From: Caprimulgus europaeus
Lineage: Eukaryota > Chordata > Aves > Caprimulgiformes > Caprimulgidae
NCBI GenBank assembly: GCA_907165065.1
Contig: OU015539.1
Coordinates: 18,320,816 to 18,384,815, forward strand
Reading direction: 5' to 3'
DNA: 64,000 bases
This document shows positions 27,225 to 40,651 of this stretch, piece after piece. How positions within the stretch are numbered: position 1 is the stretch's first letter; every line of letters starts with the position of its first letter. Position numbers and translations under genes: made by a program. The notes under the pieces are model-generated. The model did no database searches. It was not told where the DNA came from and saw nothing but the letters and a program-made list of their open reading frames with translations.

Positions 27225-27458
27225 ATGGAGGTCCATGGTGGAGCAGATGTCCCCCTGCAGCCCCTGGAGGTCCATGGTGGAGCAGATGTCCCCCTGCAGC
27301 CCATGGAGGTCCATGGTGGAGCAGATGTCCCCCTGCAGCCCATGGAGGTCCATGGTGGTGCAGATGTCCCCCTGCAGCCCATGGAGGTCCATGGTGGAGC
27401 AGATGTCCCCCTGCAGCCCATGGAGGTCCATGGTGGAGCAGATGTCCCCCTGCAGCCC
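27225..27458 (+). repeat. 39-bp minisatellite, 6 units
   Basis: Six units of the same 39-bp repeat as at 20754 lie inside the family-1 LTR at 26864. The second unit starts CTGG instead of ATGG, and the fourth has GTGGTGCAG for GTGGAGCAG; the rest are identical. This suggests recent expansion. Confidence 0.97.
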
Positions 27459-27527
27459 ATGGAGGACCCCACACCAGAGCAGGTGGATGCCCGAAGGAGG
27501 CTGTGACCCCGGGGGAAGCCCGTGCTG

Positions 27528-27680
27528 GAGCAGGTTCCTGACAGGACCTGTAGCCCATGGAGAGAGGAGCCCAGGCTGGAGCAGGTTCCTGTCAGGACCT
27601 GTAGCCCGTGGAGAGAGGAGCCCAGGCTGGAGCAGGTTCCTGACAGGACCTGTAGCCCGTGGAGAGAGGAGCCCAGGCTG
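27528..27680 (+). repeat. 51-bp minisatellite, 3 units
   Basis: Three tandem 51-bp units start GAGCAGGTTCCTG and end GGAGCCCAGGCTG; a diverged fourth start follows (GAGCAGGTTTGCTGG). The related LTR at 20417 has this unit once, so the triplication is specific to this copy. Confidence 0.95.
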
Positions 27681-28390
27681 GAGCAGGTTTGCTGGCAGGA
27701 CTTGTGACCCCGTGGGGGACCCACGCTGGAGCAGTCCCTTCCTGAAGGACTGCACCCCATGGATAGGACCCCGCTGGGGCAGTTCGAGAAGATCTGTCAG
27801 TCACAGGAAGGTCTCACATAGGAGAAGTTGGTGGAGGACTGTCCCCTGTGAGAGGGACCCCACGCTGGTGTGGGGGCAGGAGTCCTCCCCCTGAGGAGGA
27901 AGGAGCAGCAGAACCAACGTGTGATGAACTGACCCCAACCCCATTCCCTGTCCCCCTGTGCTGCTGAGGGGAGGAGGTGGAAATCTGTGAGAGAAGTGAA
28001 GCCCGGGAAGCAGGGAGGGGTGGGGGGAGGTGGTTTCAGATTTGGTTTTATTTCTCATTTTCCTCTTGTCTGATTGATAATAAATTAAATTTGTTTTTTC
28101 CCCCAAGTCGAGTCTGTTTTGCCCGTGCCAGTCCCTGGTGAGTGATCTCTCTCTGTCCTCATCTCCACACATGAGCCTTTCGTTGTATTTTTCTCTCCCT
28201 GTGCACATGAGGAGGGGGAATGACAGAGTGGGCTTTGGTGGGACTCTGCCATCCAGCCAGGGTCAACCCACCACAATGTAAAAGATTATTATTACCCTGT
28301 CACCACCTCATCCTGATTGCAGGGTGTCTCTGCAAACCCTTAACCACCATAAGGCGGCTGATCCTCCTGGTGAACTTTTCAGAACATATC

Positions 28391-28757
28391 AAAGAATCAA
28401 AGCACAGTGGGGGTGGGAAGGGACCTCTGGTGATCATCCAGTCCAACCCCCCTGCCAGAGCAGGTCCATCTCCAGCAGGTTGCACACGATGGTGTCCAGG
28501 TGGGTTTGAATCTCTCCAGAGAAGGAGACTCCACAGCCTCTCTGGGCAGCCTGGCCCAGGGCTCTGGCACCCTCACAGTCAGGAAGTTTCTCCTCATGTT
28601 TCACTGGAACCTCCTGTGTTCCAGTTTGTGCCCATTGCCCCTTGTCCTGTCACTGGGCACTGCTGAGAAGAGCCCGGCCCCATCCTCTCGACACCCACCC
28701 TTTAGGTATTGATCAGCATTGGTGAGATCCCCTCTCAGGCTGCTCTTCTCCAGGCCA
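28391..28757 (-). mobile_element. CR1 LINE fragment
   Basis: It begins AATCAAAGCACAGTGGGGGT and GGGAAGGGACCTCTGGTGAT, and carries GTTGCACACGATGGTGTCCA. It ends at GCTGCTCTTCTCCAGGCC. It is the same subfamily as the copy at 1364 and sits 115 bp beyond the 3' edge of the LTR at 26864-28275. Confidence 0.92.
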
Positions 28758-29108
28758 TATCGAGTCTCTGCAGTAACCAAGCACCTACTGAAGTAACGGG
28801 CTTGTCCTCTCATGCGCTACCGAAGGAAAGCATGCCAAGCAACGGAACAGCAAGAGCTATTCTTGTCTCCAGTTCATTTCCTCCTCTTTTCCAACAGGTT
28901 TCCAGCATTTTGGCAGCCATCAGGTGCTGAATTACCATGAATTACAGGAAACCAGTTTTGGTTTGGGCATGTCTGAACACATCAAGTCCCCGAACCAGAA
29001 GTTTGGATATCACTGTAAGAAGGGATGAGCTGTTCCTACAGCAGGAGTGGAAGCCTCTGGTCTACATAAGCCTATTTAAAACCATGCTTCTGTGAAATGG
29101 AGCAGTTC

Positions 29109-29750
29109 TGTGGTGGTTTCACTTGGCCAGAAGCCAAATCCAGCTGCTCATTCACTCCACGCCCTCCCCATTAGGGGACAGGGGAGAGAATTAGAGGAAT
29201 AAGGTAAGGAGACTTGTAAGGTGAGATAAGAACAATTTAATCATTGAAATAAAATAATACTCAAAATAATACTGATATTAAAATAGTAATGATAATAATA
29301 ATAATAGTAGTATAATACACAAATGAGTGACCCCCAGTGCCATTGCTCAGCACCCGCCCACCCAGCCCGGCCCGTGCCCAGAGAACGATCCCGGAGCAGC
29401 GACAATCCCGACCCGAAACCGCAATCCCGGGAGAGCCAGAGCCCGAGCGAGAGCCAGAGAGAGCCAGAGAGGAAGAGCCCCTCATGGATCTCCTGCCCAT
29501 GGGGGACAGGAGATGGAACAGCCCCTTGGCAGAGCCCAGTGCCCATGGAGCTGATCCATGGCAATATTCCTCGCCCCTGAGCTCTTGCGCTTGCAGAGGG
29601 ACAAACACAAAGTCCTTCAGTGCCAGGGACACCAATGCCAACATGGGGATGTTCTCAGCGTTTCTCTCCTGACAAATCCCAGCTGAACCCAACCCCAGCG
29701 CTGTTCTGGGGGCTGGACAGAACCAGCTCTGCCCAGCTCACACCAGGACA
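29109..29750 (-). mobile_element. Solo LTR, family 2
   Basis: It is nearly the same as the copy at 13051 across the CpG-rich core and the CATGGATCTCCTGCCCATGG segment, with one fewer 10-bp GAGAGCCAGA-type unit. It also has an extra ~25 bp (CATTGCTCAGCACCCGCCCA) shared with the copy at 41288. Edges are TGTGGTGGTTTCAC (left) and CACCAGGACA (right). No target duplication is evident. Confidence 0.75.
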
Positions 29751-30840
29751 ATGCCTGTGTGGGATTTTCAAGAACGCACAAAGTGTCAAGCTTTGGTTTT
29801 TTGTACTCTGACAAAGGCAGTTCAAACCACATTAAGTAGAAACAACGTCATGGCTGAGGCACCCCACACTGATATTCAGCTGAAGACAGAAATTTGTGGG
29901 ACAAGTTATAAATCCTGGATTAAAAAAAAAATAAATCCACAGATACTGTGGAAAATAACAGAAAGTTATCTACAGCAGCACTGGAAACCCAACTGGAACA
30001 GTAACACTGCAGGATAAAAATTGCGGGAGGAGGGGGCAAAAGCTCCTTTGATGTGGTTAGTTACCAAGAGAAAGTCAGAGGTGTTACACCTACCCTTGAA
30101 ACAACCCATGGGTCTGTTTAAGAAAACGAGCCTTCTGTCAAGGCTACTGAAATCTCCTGGCGTTAGCTGGGTTCACCGGAGAAAGGGCCACCCAGGAAAA
30201 ACAGCGGAAAAATGAAGTATTTTAGTAATGCCCAGTAGCTGCCATCACACCTCACACCTTCCAGATGCCCTCAGGACACGGGATCACTTCTCACACCAAC
30301 AGCACGTGTTTTTGGCTGGAGCTTTATGGCTGGGGGAGAACATGGCAAAAAGCTCCAAGTGGCTTCTTAGAGAAAAAAAATCAGTCTGCACACCGTAACA
30401 GTTCATACGTGAGGAAGTGATTTAAATTAACCTTAATTAATAGAGTTTAAATCTGTTAAGACTCCCTAATTCAGGAGCCAGGAGTGGTAACTGACACATC
30501 CTTTCTGCAGAAGAAAAAAAAAAAAAAAATTTAAACATGCTCAATAGTTCCCATTTCTTACTGACCTCAACAAAAACCGAGCACTCAAACAGTTCAGCCA
30601 TCACCAGTGTTTCTGCGACAGCCGACAGTTCAGGACTGATTATTATTTTTTTTCAAATACAACCTTTTTTGCTGGTGTCCAGTACATTAAAAATCTCTAT
30701 CACTTTCATTCTACTGTGGAAAAAATTGATATTTTGCCCAGATAAGGTTTCAGGAAAATTCAGTAGAATATGCAAAGAATCTCAGTCCAGTACTACATGT
30801 GCTGTGAAAGGATCACTGTTTTGGAAGCCTGTTGAAAAGA

Positions 30841-30884
30841 TAATAAATAATAATGAGAATAATAATGAGAATAATAATGAGGAG
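30841..30884 (+). repeat. AAT-rich short tandem repeat
   Basis: About three copies of a 12-bp unit (GAGAATAATAAT) follow ATAATAAATAATAAT. It is a simple repeat in intron 2. Confidence 0.85.
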
Positions 30885-31460
30885 TCTAATGCATATATTT
30901 GGGTAGTTTTTTTGGTTGATTTTGTTGTTGCTGGTGGTGTTTTTAACTGTAAGTTACAGTTTTAAATAGCCCTGGGCCAGGGCATACCAAAACAACTATA
31001 AGGAGCTAAGCATATCAAACCCAGGATTTGGTATCTTCGCACTCATTAGATTGATCCCGTTTTAGGACAGAGATTTGGTATCCCAGGAGTTTTGCATCCC
31101 ACCTGGATTGGAACAGGTCAATAAAAGTGCAACAGCACGGAGGCTATGAAGGAAAATGAAAACATCAATTCCTAGAGCGCTAATAAGATTTTTAAAAAAG
31201 CCACTGTGAGCAAAACTCACTGTTGAGCAGCCACTTAATCAATGTTCTTAAAAAACCCCAACCAAACAGCATTAGAGAAGCACTGAACAAAAAGCAGCTC
31301 TGAGACAAACTCTTGGGTCACTTCATTCAGTTCTTCAGAGATGCTCCAGTGTCTTCTCTCTTACTGGGTTTTAAACTTGAACTCCAGACTTTCAAGGCAA
31401 AAAGGAAGGGGGAGCAAGGACGAACATCTAATAATAATTTCATAACAACTGCACCAATTA

Positions 31461-32190
31461 TCCTAGAATCATAGGATGTTGTGAGCTGGAAGGACCCACA
31501 AGGATCATCAGTCCAACTCCTGTCCCTGCACAGGACAATCCCAACATTCACACCATGTCCCTGAGGGCCTTGGCCAAATGCTGCTGGAATCTTGTCAGCC
31601 TTGGGGCCATCAGCACCTCCCTGGGGAGCCTGTGCCAGTGCTCCACCACCCTCTGCCTCAAGAACCTTTTCCTCATGGCCAACCTCCCCCTCCCCTGCCA
31701 CATCTTCCTGCCATGGCCTCTGCTCCTGGCGTTGGTGGCCAGAGAGAAGAGCTCAGCGCCTGCCCCTCCTCTGCCCCTTGGGAGGAAGTTCCAGACCGCC
31801 AGGAGATCTCCTCTCAGTCTCCTCTTCTCCAGGCTGAACAACCCAAGTGACTTCAGCCTCTCCTCACACCCTTCCCCTCTAAACCCTTCCCCAATGTTGT
31901 GTCCCTGCTCTGGACACTCTCCAGCAGCTTCAGATCCTTTTTCTCCCGTGGTGCCCAAGCTGCCCCCAGTGCTGGAGCTGAGGCCGCCCCAGTGCAGAGC
32001 AGAGCGGGACGATCCCCTCCCTGGCCCGGCTCGCAGTGCAGGGCTGGGTGCCCCCAGGACAGGGGTGGCCTCTTGGCTGCCAGGACACACTGCTGGCTCA
32101 TGTTCAACTTGCCATGGACCAGAACCCCCAGGACCCTCTCTGCAGGGCTGCTCTCCAGCCTCTCCTTCTCCCATCTGTCCCTAAACTGAA
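31461..32190 (-). mobile_element. CR1 LINE fragment, long (older subfamily)
   Basis: It has a typical end, TCCTAGAATCATAGGATGTT, then the same CAGTCCAACTCCTGTCCCTG block as the copy at 2229. Unlike that copy it continues through CCTCTTCTCCAGGCTGAACA, CTGGAGCTGAGGCCGCCCCA and CTGCTGGCTCATGTTCAACT. The ~200-residue open frames on both strands are CR1 3'-region artefacts, with no reverse-transcriptase motif. Confidence 0.93.
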
Positions 32191-33434
32191 TTGCACTTTG
32201 TTCCACCAAAGAAACCAGCAGGAACAAAGCAGAGAAGTCAAAGCTTCATCAGGGGGAAGGTGTAACTGTACCCTCCTTCATGAAGACACAACCACTACCA
32301 GTCTACCCAGTCCATCCTCCAGTAGCCAGAAGTACCGGAGCCAACAGAGTTCGTGCAGCTCAGTAGCTGCTCTATCAGTAAGCACAGGAGCTGCAAGCTT
32401 CCCAACCCAGCTTTCCAGTCAGGAGGCAATTCCAGAAACGCAGGTCAGCTGCAGTTGTCAGCAAGTTGCTGAGTTTTGGCAGAAACTTAATTACCACATT
32501 GAATCAGGGCTTAAATGGTGAAAGGCTGCTGCAGCACCGTAAGAATGGGACTGAGAGCCACTTCGCAAAAACAAACAGAGTTTAAAGTTGGCAAACTGCA
32601 CCCCAGCAGGTTATTTTCTTCTTCTTTTTGTGGGGGGTTTTTTTGTTTTATTTTGTTGTGGGTTTTTTTCCCCCTGCTTACCTCACTGCAAAATTCCAGG
32701 TGCAGGAGCAAAAACAGGATGAAGACTGTATTTCCCCTCGCTTTCAAAGCCGCAGGTCATTTCTTATTTCCTGGAGCTTCGTGTCTCTTGTCATCATTTC
32801 TGCACAGATTAGCAATCACGGCCATGCCCTCACAGAGCAGCCCATCAGCCATCTGGGCTGGGAGGTATCACAGACAGAATAAAAAGCAGCCAACGCTGCC
32901 CAAACACTTTTTCCACCTCCCTTACGCAGAACGGTTGCCAAACCTTACATAACCTGCTTACACAAAAGGGGCCACTTGTCCAGATGAGGTAAATAAGCAC
33001 AAACATCTCCAATTTCAACAATGTTCTCAAACTCACACAAGCCCTGGGCACAAAGCAGAAGCTTACAGGAAATTGCTATGAAGTTGAGATTCCTGCGTAT
33101 TTAAAACTCACTTCCTCCATCCCACCTTTAAAGTCACAAAAACTCAACTGCCAAATGAAACAGCACTTTACAGAAGGAACAGAATGGTTATCTTGCATAG
33201 TATTAACCTGCTAATTATTTATTCAAATCACCTTTCTTTTTTTCCCCAAGCACTGAACTTTGAGACCTGGATGTTCTTGACAAAAAACACTGCATCAAAC
33301 CAAAAAATATGCCACTGCAGGTAACCATCCCAACTAACCACTCTGTACTCAAAGACATGTATTTAAAGCAAAGCAAACCCCCCAAGAACCATCTTCTCCA
33401 CTAGTTTTGCTACAACATCTTTTATTCTGACAAG

Positions 33435-34031
33435 TTTCTCCAATGGCATCCTGGCCTGTACCAGGAACAGCATGGCCAGTAGGACCAGGGAAGTTCTCTC
33501 CCCCCTGCACTGGGCACTGGTGCGGCCACAGCTCGAGTGCTGGGTTCAGTGTTGGGCCCCTGACTCCAAGAAGGACCTGGAGGTGCTGGAGCGTGTCCAG
33601 AGAAGGGAACGGAGCTGGGGAAGGGTCTGGAGCACAAGTGTGCTGAGTTCCCGGCTGAGGGAACTGGGGGTGCTGAGCCTGGAGAAAAGGAGGCTGAGGG
33701 GAGACCTTCTGGCTCTGTCCAAGTCCCTGAAGGAGGGTGCAGAGAGGTGGGGGTGGGTCTGTTCAACCAAGGACCAAGGGACAGGACAAGAGGAAATGGG
33801 CTCCAGTTGTGGCCAGGGCAGTTGAGATGGGATGTGAGGAAGAATTTCTTTGCTGAAAGGGTTCTGAGGCATTGGAAGGGGTTGCCCAGGGCAGTGGTGG
33901 AGTCCCCATCCCTGAAGGGATTTAAAAGCCGGGTAGACGAGGTGCTCAGAGATCTGGTTCAGCAGTGGACAGGTACAGCTGGACTTGATGATCTCAAAGG
34001 GCTTTTCCAACCAAACGATTCTATGATTCTA
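33435..34031 (+). mobile_element. CR1 LINE fragment with intact 3' terminal repeat
   Basis: This plus-strand copy starts CAATGGCATCCTGGCCTGTA, continues with GTGCTGGGTTCAGTGTTGGG, GGTGCTGGAGCGTGTCCAGA and GATGATCTCAAAGGGCTTTT, and ends GATTCTATGATTCTAT. That end is two units of the ATTCTATG repeat that marks an authentic CR1 3' end. It is the same subfamily as 4994-5517. Confidence 0.95.
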
Positions 34032-37000
34032 TTTATACATTACATATATATGTAGTATAATATTTGGTGATTAAGAACAAAGAGGAAAAATGTATTTGCC
34101 TTTCAACTGATGGATGCTCAAATACAATGGCAATGAAGTGCTTGCAAGGAAAGAGTACACCTGTTCCTGCTCACCCATAGGGAAAGGAGTAAGACACCAA
34201 AGTAACTTCTCAAAGGCAGACAAGCACATGTTCAACACAGCCTCAACAGTCTGTTAAAAACTCAGGTTACACTTGTTATGACATCATGAAGCTGAAGAAT
34301 CCTTGGAGAGAGGGACTCAAGAATGTTTCCAAACACTCGAGAAGGAGGCCAGCAGTAAGGAGATACTTGTACCACTACCTAGTGGGGTTAGGAAGAGAAT
34401 TTTGCGATGCAATATTACTGCAAATACTTCTGATAATGCTGAGAAAAATAAACTACACTGGTAGGATTTCCTGGGGGAAAAAAGGAGTTGTGCATGTTTT
34501 GTTTGCTACGTACTTTCCCCTCCAAAAGGAATGCCCAGCACATTCATATACAAAAACTCTGCAGAAAACAGGAAAACAACTATAAGAATATAAAATAAAC
34601 TCTCATAAACCACTCCTCATGGTCACTAGATAAGGTACAAGAGACAAAACAATATAACTTTTTCTTCCGAGACATTTCTGAGGAGAGATGATGAAATGTG
34701 ATCTATAAATAAACGATTTCATATTGAAAACGCTTCACAAGCAATGCAGCGTTGTAACACCGCTGGGCAGGGTGGTGGCACAGGGGACTGGGTGGTCAGG
34801 GAAGCCACAGGAAACCGAGCAGGGAAAGGACCTCACGGGGGTGAGGAACATTCTATTAAAGCATGTCAGGACAGTCCAAGACGTTATGTCTACACACTGT
34901 ACCGACTCCACGAAGAACAGGGGTGCAGCAAACGTACTGCGCAGCGGAAATTCAACCGTGCAAATAAGGTGCTGGTTGCGCTCTTACTCACAGACCTCAC
35001 AAATGTCCTTCAACACTTTGCTCCACAGTGCTCCAGCATTTTCTCTAGTTCAGCAGAAACAGAACAGCAGCAGTGCAGTTTAACTCGATGTTCAGGGAAA
35101 CAGGACACCCAAACACAGCCAGCAATTTGTCAAGGCCTGCAATCTAAGCATGTTTATTTGCACACTTAGAACTCTAACCACAATTCAACAAACAAAACCC
35201 TGTTTAAGTACATATTCAACAGGTTATGTGAAAAATTCTTACTTCAGCTTCTACTTTATTTGTCAATTATATTGCCTAATTTTACATGAAAAAAAATTAG
35301 AAATGTGTTTTGAGTTAAAGCAAAGCCACCCATTCATGACAAACAGAACGGTGCCAGACCAACACGTCACATACGCCGTGACTTCCACACTGCCCCTGTG
35401 CCGTTACAAACTGCACCCATCAAGTCCTCTGATCAAAGAGGATCCCAGATTCCACCATCTCTCTGGTCCCAGAGCCAAAGCTACAAGACCAAAGCTACAT
35501 TCCTGACTTCACCCAAGACAACCAATGCAATGCACAACAGCACTGAGATAACCAAAGCCATCCTGGTCTTCCTCCTGTTCCCTTAAGAAATGGAGTAGAA
35601 CTTAAAAAAATAACAATACCATGATTCCCAATTTACTTAAGAAGACTAAATGTGTCCCAGGCAAAGAAACCTCAGTGTCCAGGACTCAGGATATGAGGAA
35701 TCACAGAAATTGTAGCAAAACAAGAGAGCTAACAGGGGAGTGAGTTCAACAGGGTTAGTAAGTCTACACATTGCCACCTCTTCCCTGTGCCCCGTGCAAT
35801 TCCAGCTATGGGGGGAGGGGGGGGAAGTAAATCACTTTTTTCTGCCATCTCTGAACAGGCAGATCTGCTTTCAAATTAAGCAAATGCTCTTTGAACAATT
35901 TATGTCCTTTAGTCATATCTACAAGCAGGAAAAGGGAGAAATAAGCAAAACAGACCAACAAAACATTTATGGAAAGGCTGTCACCATCAAGGGCATCCAT
36001 CTGAAAATTAGAATAAATAACACTTCCCACAAGAACATAATTTCTCATGCATGAGACTATTTGCAGCTATTTGGCCACACAACATATCAAAAGCTTTCCA
36101 GCTCCCAGAAATTACAGCCATAGCGAGATACTGGATATGACTCGTAACCAATTTCATGGTTGAGTACTCTTCTTGCATTCTAAGAAAACAACCGTGCTAG
36201 GCATATATTCATCCTCATTACAGCGTTTCACATAATTAACCAAAAGCTTCAAAATAATTTACAGTTGAAATTTATTACTAAATAGAGACACACAGGACAT
36301 AAACCAATGTCTAGGTTTCAAGGCAGCAATAATAATGTTTCATTCAAAACCAGGCCAACTTCTGCATTTTAACTGAGTAGCCACAAGGGAAAGCAAGAGT
36401 TGCTAAAAACTATGATCTTTACCCCTACTTTGATGTTTTTCTTCTCCAACACTTGCAACAGTCACAAGTTTTTATTCAGTATTCCCCCCTCCTCTCAGCT
36501 ATTCCAAAAGAGGTAAGAGCAGATGATACACCGTTAGAAACATTTCACCATGCACGGTTGTGTAAATCAAAATATTCAAAGTTTCAGTCTACAGCAAGTC
36601 ATTCAGGTCAGGCTTCAGCACACAGATCCCAAGGATTTCAACCCAGAAAGCCAACATGCTTCACCTCGGGCCAGGGTCCTGGTGAACCAGCAGTAAATCC
36701 CTCGGCAGTTTTATTTAAGTGCTGCTCTAAACACAGTTGTGAGCGATGCAGAACACCTCCAGGCCTGGTCATGGTCTGCTGTGACACTGAGGAAGTGCTG
36801 GATTCACAACCAGGCACGTCTCAGGCTTTTCATTTCAGACTCTGAGAGCTTTCTAATCTTGATGCCTGTCCCTTCTAAATCCTTTTTTAATATCCCACTT
36901 GTCATATTTAGTCTTGCAATTCTTTACTTCCTTCAGTGCCAAACACCCCTCAGGTCAGTGACAGCCGCTGCTTGCAGATTTTGGCTGATCTGCCGTGGGT

Positions 37001-38045
37001 CAGGCTGGGCTATGGCAGACACCTCCCCAGCGCTGTCGGAACCCGATTAGACCTGTTTTAACCTCTGAACTAATGACCACTCTGCAGAATGCCAAAACTG
37101 ATGACTAACAGCTTTATCCTTTGTGCTCTTTTTTTTTTTTTTATTGCTGTTTTCTACTTTCTATCTTATTTCCTTCCCCCATAGCCTGTGCTGTTCCAAA
37201 AGGGGAAGACTGCTCCATAAATGAAGTTGGTTTCTGTGCTAGTCTGCTGGCACTGCCACTGCCCAACAGACTCACACCACGTCATCAAAGACATTTTAAG
37301 AACTAAGATGAGGGAGGAAATGTACAAAGAGACCCTTGCTTTCCCTCAGCCAGTCAAACCAACTCAAAGGTCCTTGTTCTCCTTCTCCACAAACATCATT
37401 TCTACAAAACCCACCAGAGTTAGCATGCCAGCTCAGGTATGGCCAAGTCAGCAACCCCAGTGACTACATCGAGTGAAGACTGCTGTTATAAACACAAACC
37501 CCACCTCCCCACAAGACAGCATGGGGCTTTTGGAGGCACTTAATTTTTATTTTTCTTTAAAATAACCATTTTACAGGTGTCTAATTCAGCTCTTTGTGCT
37601 TCAGCAAACAGGGGGGGCAGAAACTCCTCCAGCAGTACTGTCTGCTTAATAAGCCAAACCACAGCAGACAGCCTGAACTGAGCAGTAAGCCTGCTCCACA
37701 AGGTATCACAGGAGCCATCACACACCTAGAACAAATTCAAGATGTGTATTAACCAAAGTAGATGTTTCTATTACATTGTAGGCTTTAATAATATGAACTA
37801 ACCACTTCACTAGCACTTAGCAGTGAAAGTCGGATATGAAGATGAAGGAAAGGCTGCAGTTCCCATCGGAATCAGAGAAGGCCTGTGCTAAAGGTTAAGG
37901 ATAGCAAGCCTTGACATTCAGATTTAGAGGCCCTAGGTTTAATGACCCTTGTCAACACACATCTTAGGCTGTTCAGGGCTAAGACCTTCCCTACAGGACT
38001 GAGAAATAACTCTTTTGTTTTGACAACACACTCACACTTTCTCTC

Positions 38046-38158
38046 CACAGAATCCCAGAGTTGCCTGGATTGGAAAAGCCCTTTAAGCTCATCGAGTCCA
38101 ACCATGAGCCCAACACTGACCAGTCCCCGACTGACCCATGTCCCTCAGCACTGTGTCT
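38046..38158 (-). mobile_element. CR1 LINE fragment, very short
   Basis: This 113-bp 3' end reads CACAGAATCCCAGAGTTGCC, GCCCTTTAAGCTCATCGAGT and CTGACCCATGTCCCTCAGCA. It is the reverse of the terminal segment of the 4994 subfamily. Confidence 0.88.
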
Positions 38159-40651
38159 TAGGGAGTAAGCAAAAGACTCTGGTTTAGGTCAGTATAAAAA
38201 GTTTACAGAAGGGAAAAAGCACATAGCTGAAGTTATACCAAAATATAAATTGAAGAAAACTTGAACCCCCAAAACATCATTTAATTCTGTAGTATATCTT
38301 CCTAAATTTCAGCTCCAACCTCTAACAAACACTTGCCATGAATGCAGAATTCTTCTCTGTCACACATCCTGTGGACAGTTTTGGACAGGTAATTCCTAAC
38401 AGCCTGTTCCTGTGGCCCTTGAAAATTTATTTTCAGAGAACTGAAGTTTGCTTGCCTCAACACACAATAGGGACTTGCTCCTGAAATTCCTTCTTGCTTC
38501 TTCACACAACGTTCCTGATATTTAATTCTTTTCATTGCCTTGCACAGAATTTGAGCTTTTTAGTTGGGTTTGAGTAAAGCTTTTACCTACACAAACGTAA
38601 CCTTTGTCAGATGCTGTCCTGAAAGCACAAATACTTATGCAAAAGCTGCAAATCAGACTTAATAAAACACTAACACTACTGAATCTCCAATCTGCAGTCC
38701 TCCTAGTGCTCTAATCTGTTCTATTTTAGCACAAATTCTTACTCTACTATCAGTTCAAGTAACTGCACTAGCCATCTGATCACCAAAACTTATTAACAAA
38801 AAGACAAATGAAAAGGTACTAACAGGTTCATTTTTTCCTACTGTCATCCCCTTTCCATCCCCAGAAAACATCAGTGAACAAGGAACAACTGGTTCCAGGG
38901 GAGCTCAAGCCCAGAGCCCGCTGTGCTAAATCAAGTGTAATGATCACTTCACAGATGCACCCATGAAGTATTTCAGACTTACCATGTGAAACAAGGTGGT
39001 TGTAAAAGCAAATTAAATTTGAATGTTTTATTCCATAAATATACACGATATATGATTTTTTTGGTTTAAGTTTACTACATCAGATAGTTCTTTGGCCAAA
39101 CCTGCCTTTAATTCAATAGGACCCTTGTGCAATACTGGATTTTGTCACTTTTACTCAAAAGAACAGCTCTAAGGAGGTTGATTTTAACAGACCATAGTGG
39201 GGATGAATTATAACCTTGGCTATAACCACGTATCTTCACAATGCATTTTCACAGACCATTTATTTACGTTGTTTTGTCGCACTGGGTTAAGACACAAATG
39301 CAACAGGTTAAGGGCTAGAAATGCCTCCCACAAGTTAAAACGAGAGAAGTGTTTTGTATAAAGCTGCTGCTCCCAGTGGAAAAAAAACCCAGCCTGTAGA
39401 CTGAAATGATGTTCAGCAGAGCAGCACTGGCAGCCCAAGAGATCTGAGCAAAAGTCAGAAGAATTGTCATTCTCTCCTCATCTCAAGCAATTTTGTTGGT
39501 CAATACCAGGAAGGTGACCAGCTCACACGCAGACATCTACATTTTTGGCAAATGAATCTTGTTCCTTATTTTAGCCCATTCCACAGTGACTGCTCATCTT
39601 TGCACATCTTCCCTGGAGGAGTAAATGGAAGACACTTGGAAGTAGAAAAGACCTCCAGGAAGGAAAGAGCAGGCTACCACACACCTACGGAAAGGCAAAA
39701 ACAATGTAAGACACCTAACAAGCACCAAAACGGTGTCTTCTGTTGCTACATCTACCAGACCTTGCATATGTTTAAGAAATGCTGCACATCTGTTCTGCAG
39801 AGAGCCCTGCCGCAAGAACTGCCTCTCAAAGTCACGCAAAACCACCCACGCCTGCACCCTCCTCCCTCCAAACACAACCCAGGGCTGGATTTGCAGGAGC
39901 ACTGCAACTTCACCATCGCCACTGAAGATTTAAAAATGCTCTCCTTTTGACCTGTACCAACAACACTTTCTCTCCTAATTGTTCTAATCCAGTTTTCATT
40001 AGAAATACTCATTTCACTTTTCCTCTAGCACAGGAACAATATACTACCAGAAACCCCTAGTTAACACCTTCAGTTTTTCACAACAGGAGAGGCAAAAAGC
40101 ACATCACAGCATGAAATGTAGCGACATGCCAACATTTAAGCGACCTGAAAGAAAAGAGTCAAAAGACAAGGAACTGCCTCCACTCACGAGACGTCAGCCT
40201 GGCACTGGTGTCTCATGCAAAGCACCACTCCACTCTCTCTGATCCACCTCATTACAAAATACTCGGTTTAACATCACATTCCCTGTTTAATTATACTACT
40301 GAACTCTAGATGTAAAGTTAGTCTTCAGCACTAATTAATTTTGCCCAGACTTCTTGCTGTCAGGATACACACAGGATTCCTACTAATGTATTTAAAATAC
40401 TTCCGCAGAGCAATTCGCTGTGAGGAGAACTCCTTCCACCTAAAGGCACCCGTAGTGAAGTCAAGATCAAGAGGACATGGTGCCCTCTGGCAAAGTCTTT
40501 TGGTCCAAGAAAGTCACTCCACTTTCCCTTTTCCTGAAATGGCTGTACCTTTCCAACAGTTATCTGATGGGTACAGGCAGCTTCAGCATTTGACATGCCA
40601 ACAAAACCAAGGATTTTGTTTCTTTGGGTACACACAATTTCATTTATATAT

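Larger units (their letters stand above)
26864..28275 (+). mobile_element. Solo LTR, family 1, with two expanded minisatellites
   Basis: It starts TGCACTGGGTTTGTGTGG and ends GGTCAACCCACCACA. At 1412 bp it is the largest family-1 copy because it carries six 39-bp units (27225-27458) and three 51-bp units (27528-27680). An AATAAA polyadenylation-type signal is at 28079-28084, upstream of CAAGTCGAGTCTGTTTTGCC. The flanks ATGAG and ATGTA agree at only three of five bases. Peptides such as MEVHGGADVPLQP predicted across it are repeat artefacts. Confidence 0.78.

Noticed and set aside
27225-27458. CRISPR-like array (regular repeats)
   Set aside because: The units are contiguous 39-bp tandem repeats with no unique spacers, within a vertebrate LTR.
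26686-27894. Long open frames of 200-290 codons in several frames
   Set aside because: They come from minisatellites with units divisible by three and low stop content. Several frames are open at once and the peptides are pure repeats.
31548-32184. Open frames of about 200 codons on both strands
   Set aside because: They lie wholly within a CR1 fragment. Both strands are open because of GC-rich composition, and there are no reverse-transcriptase motifs.
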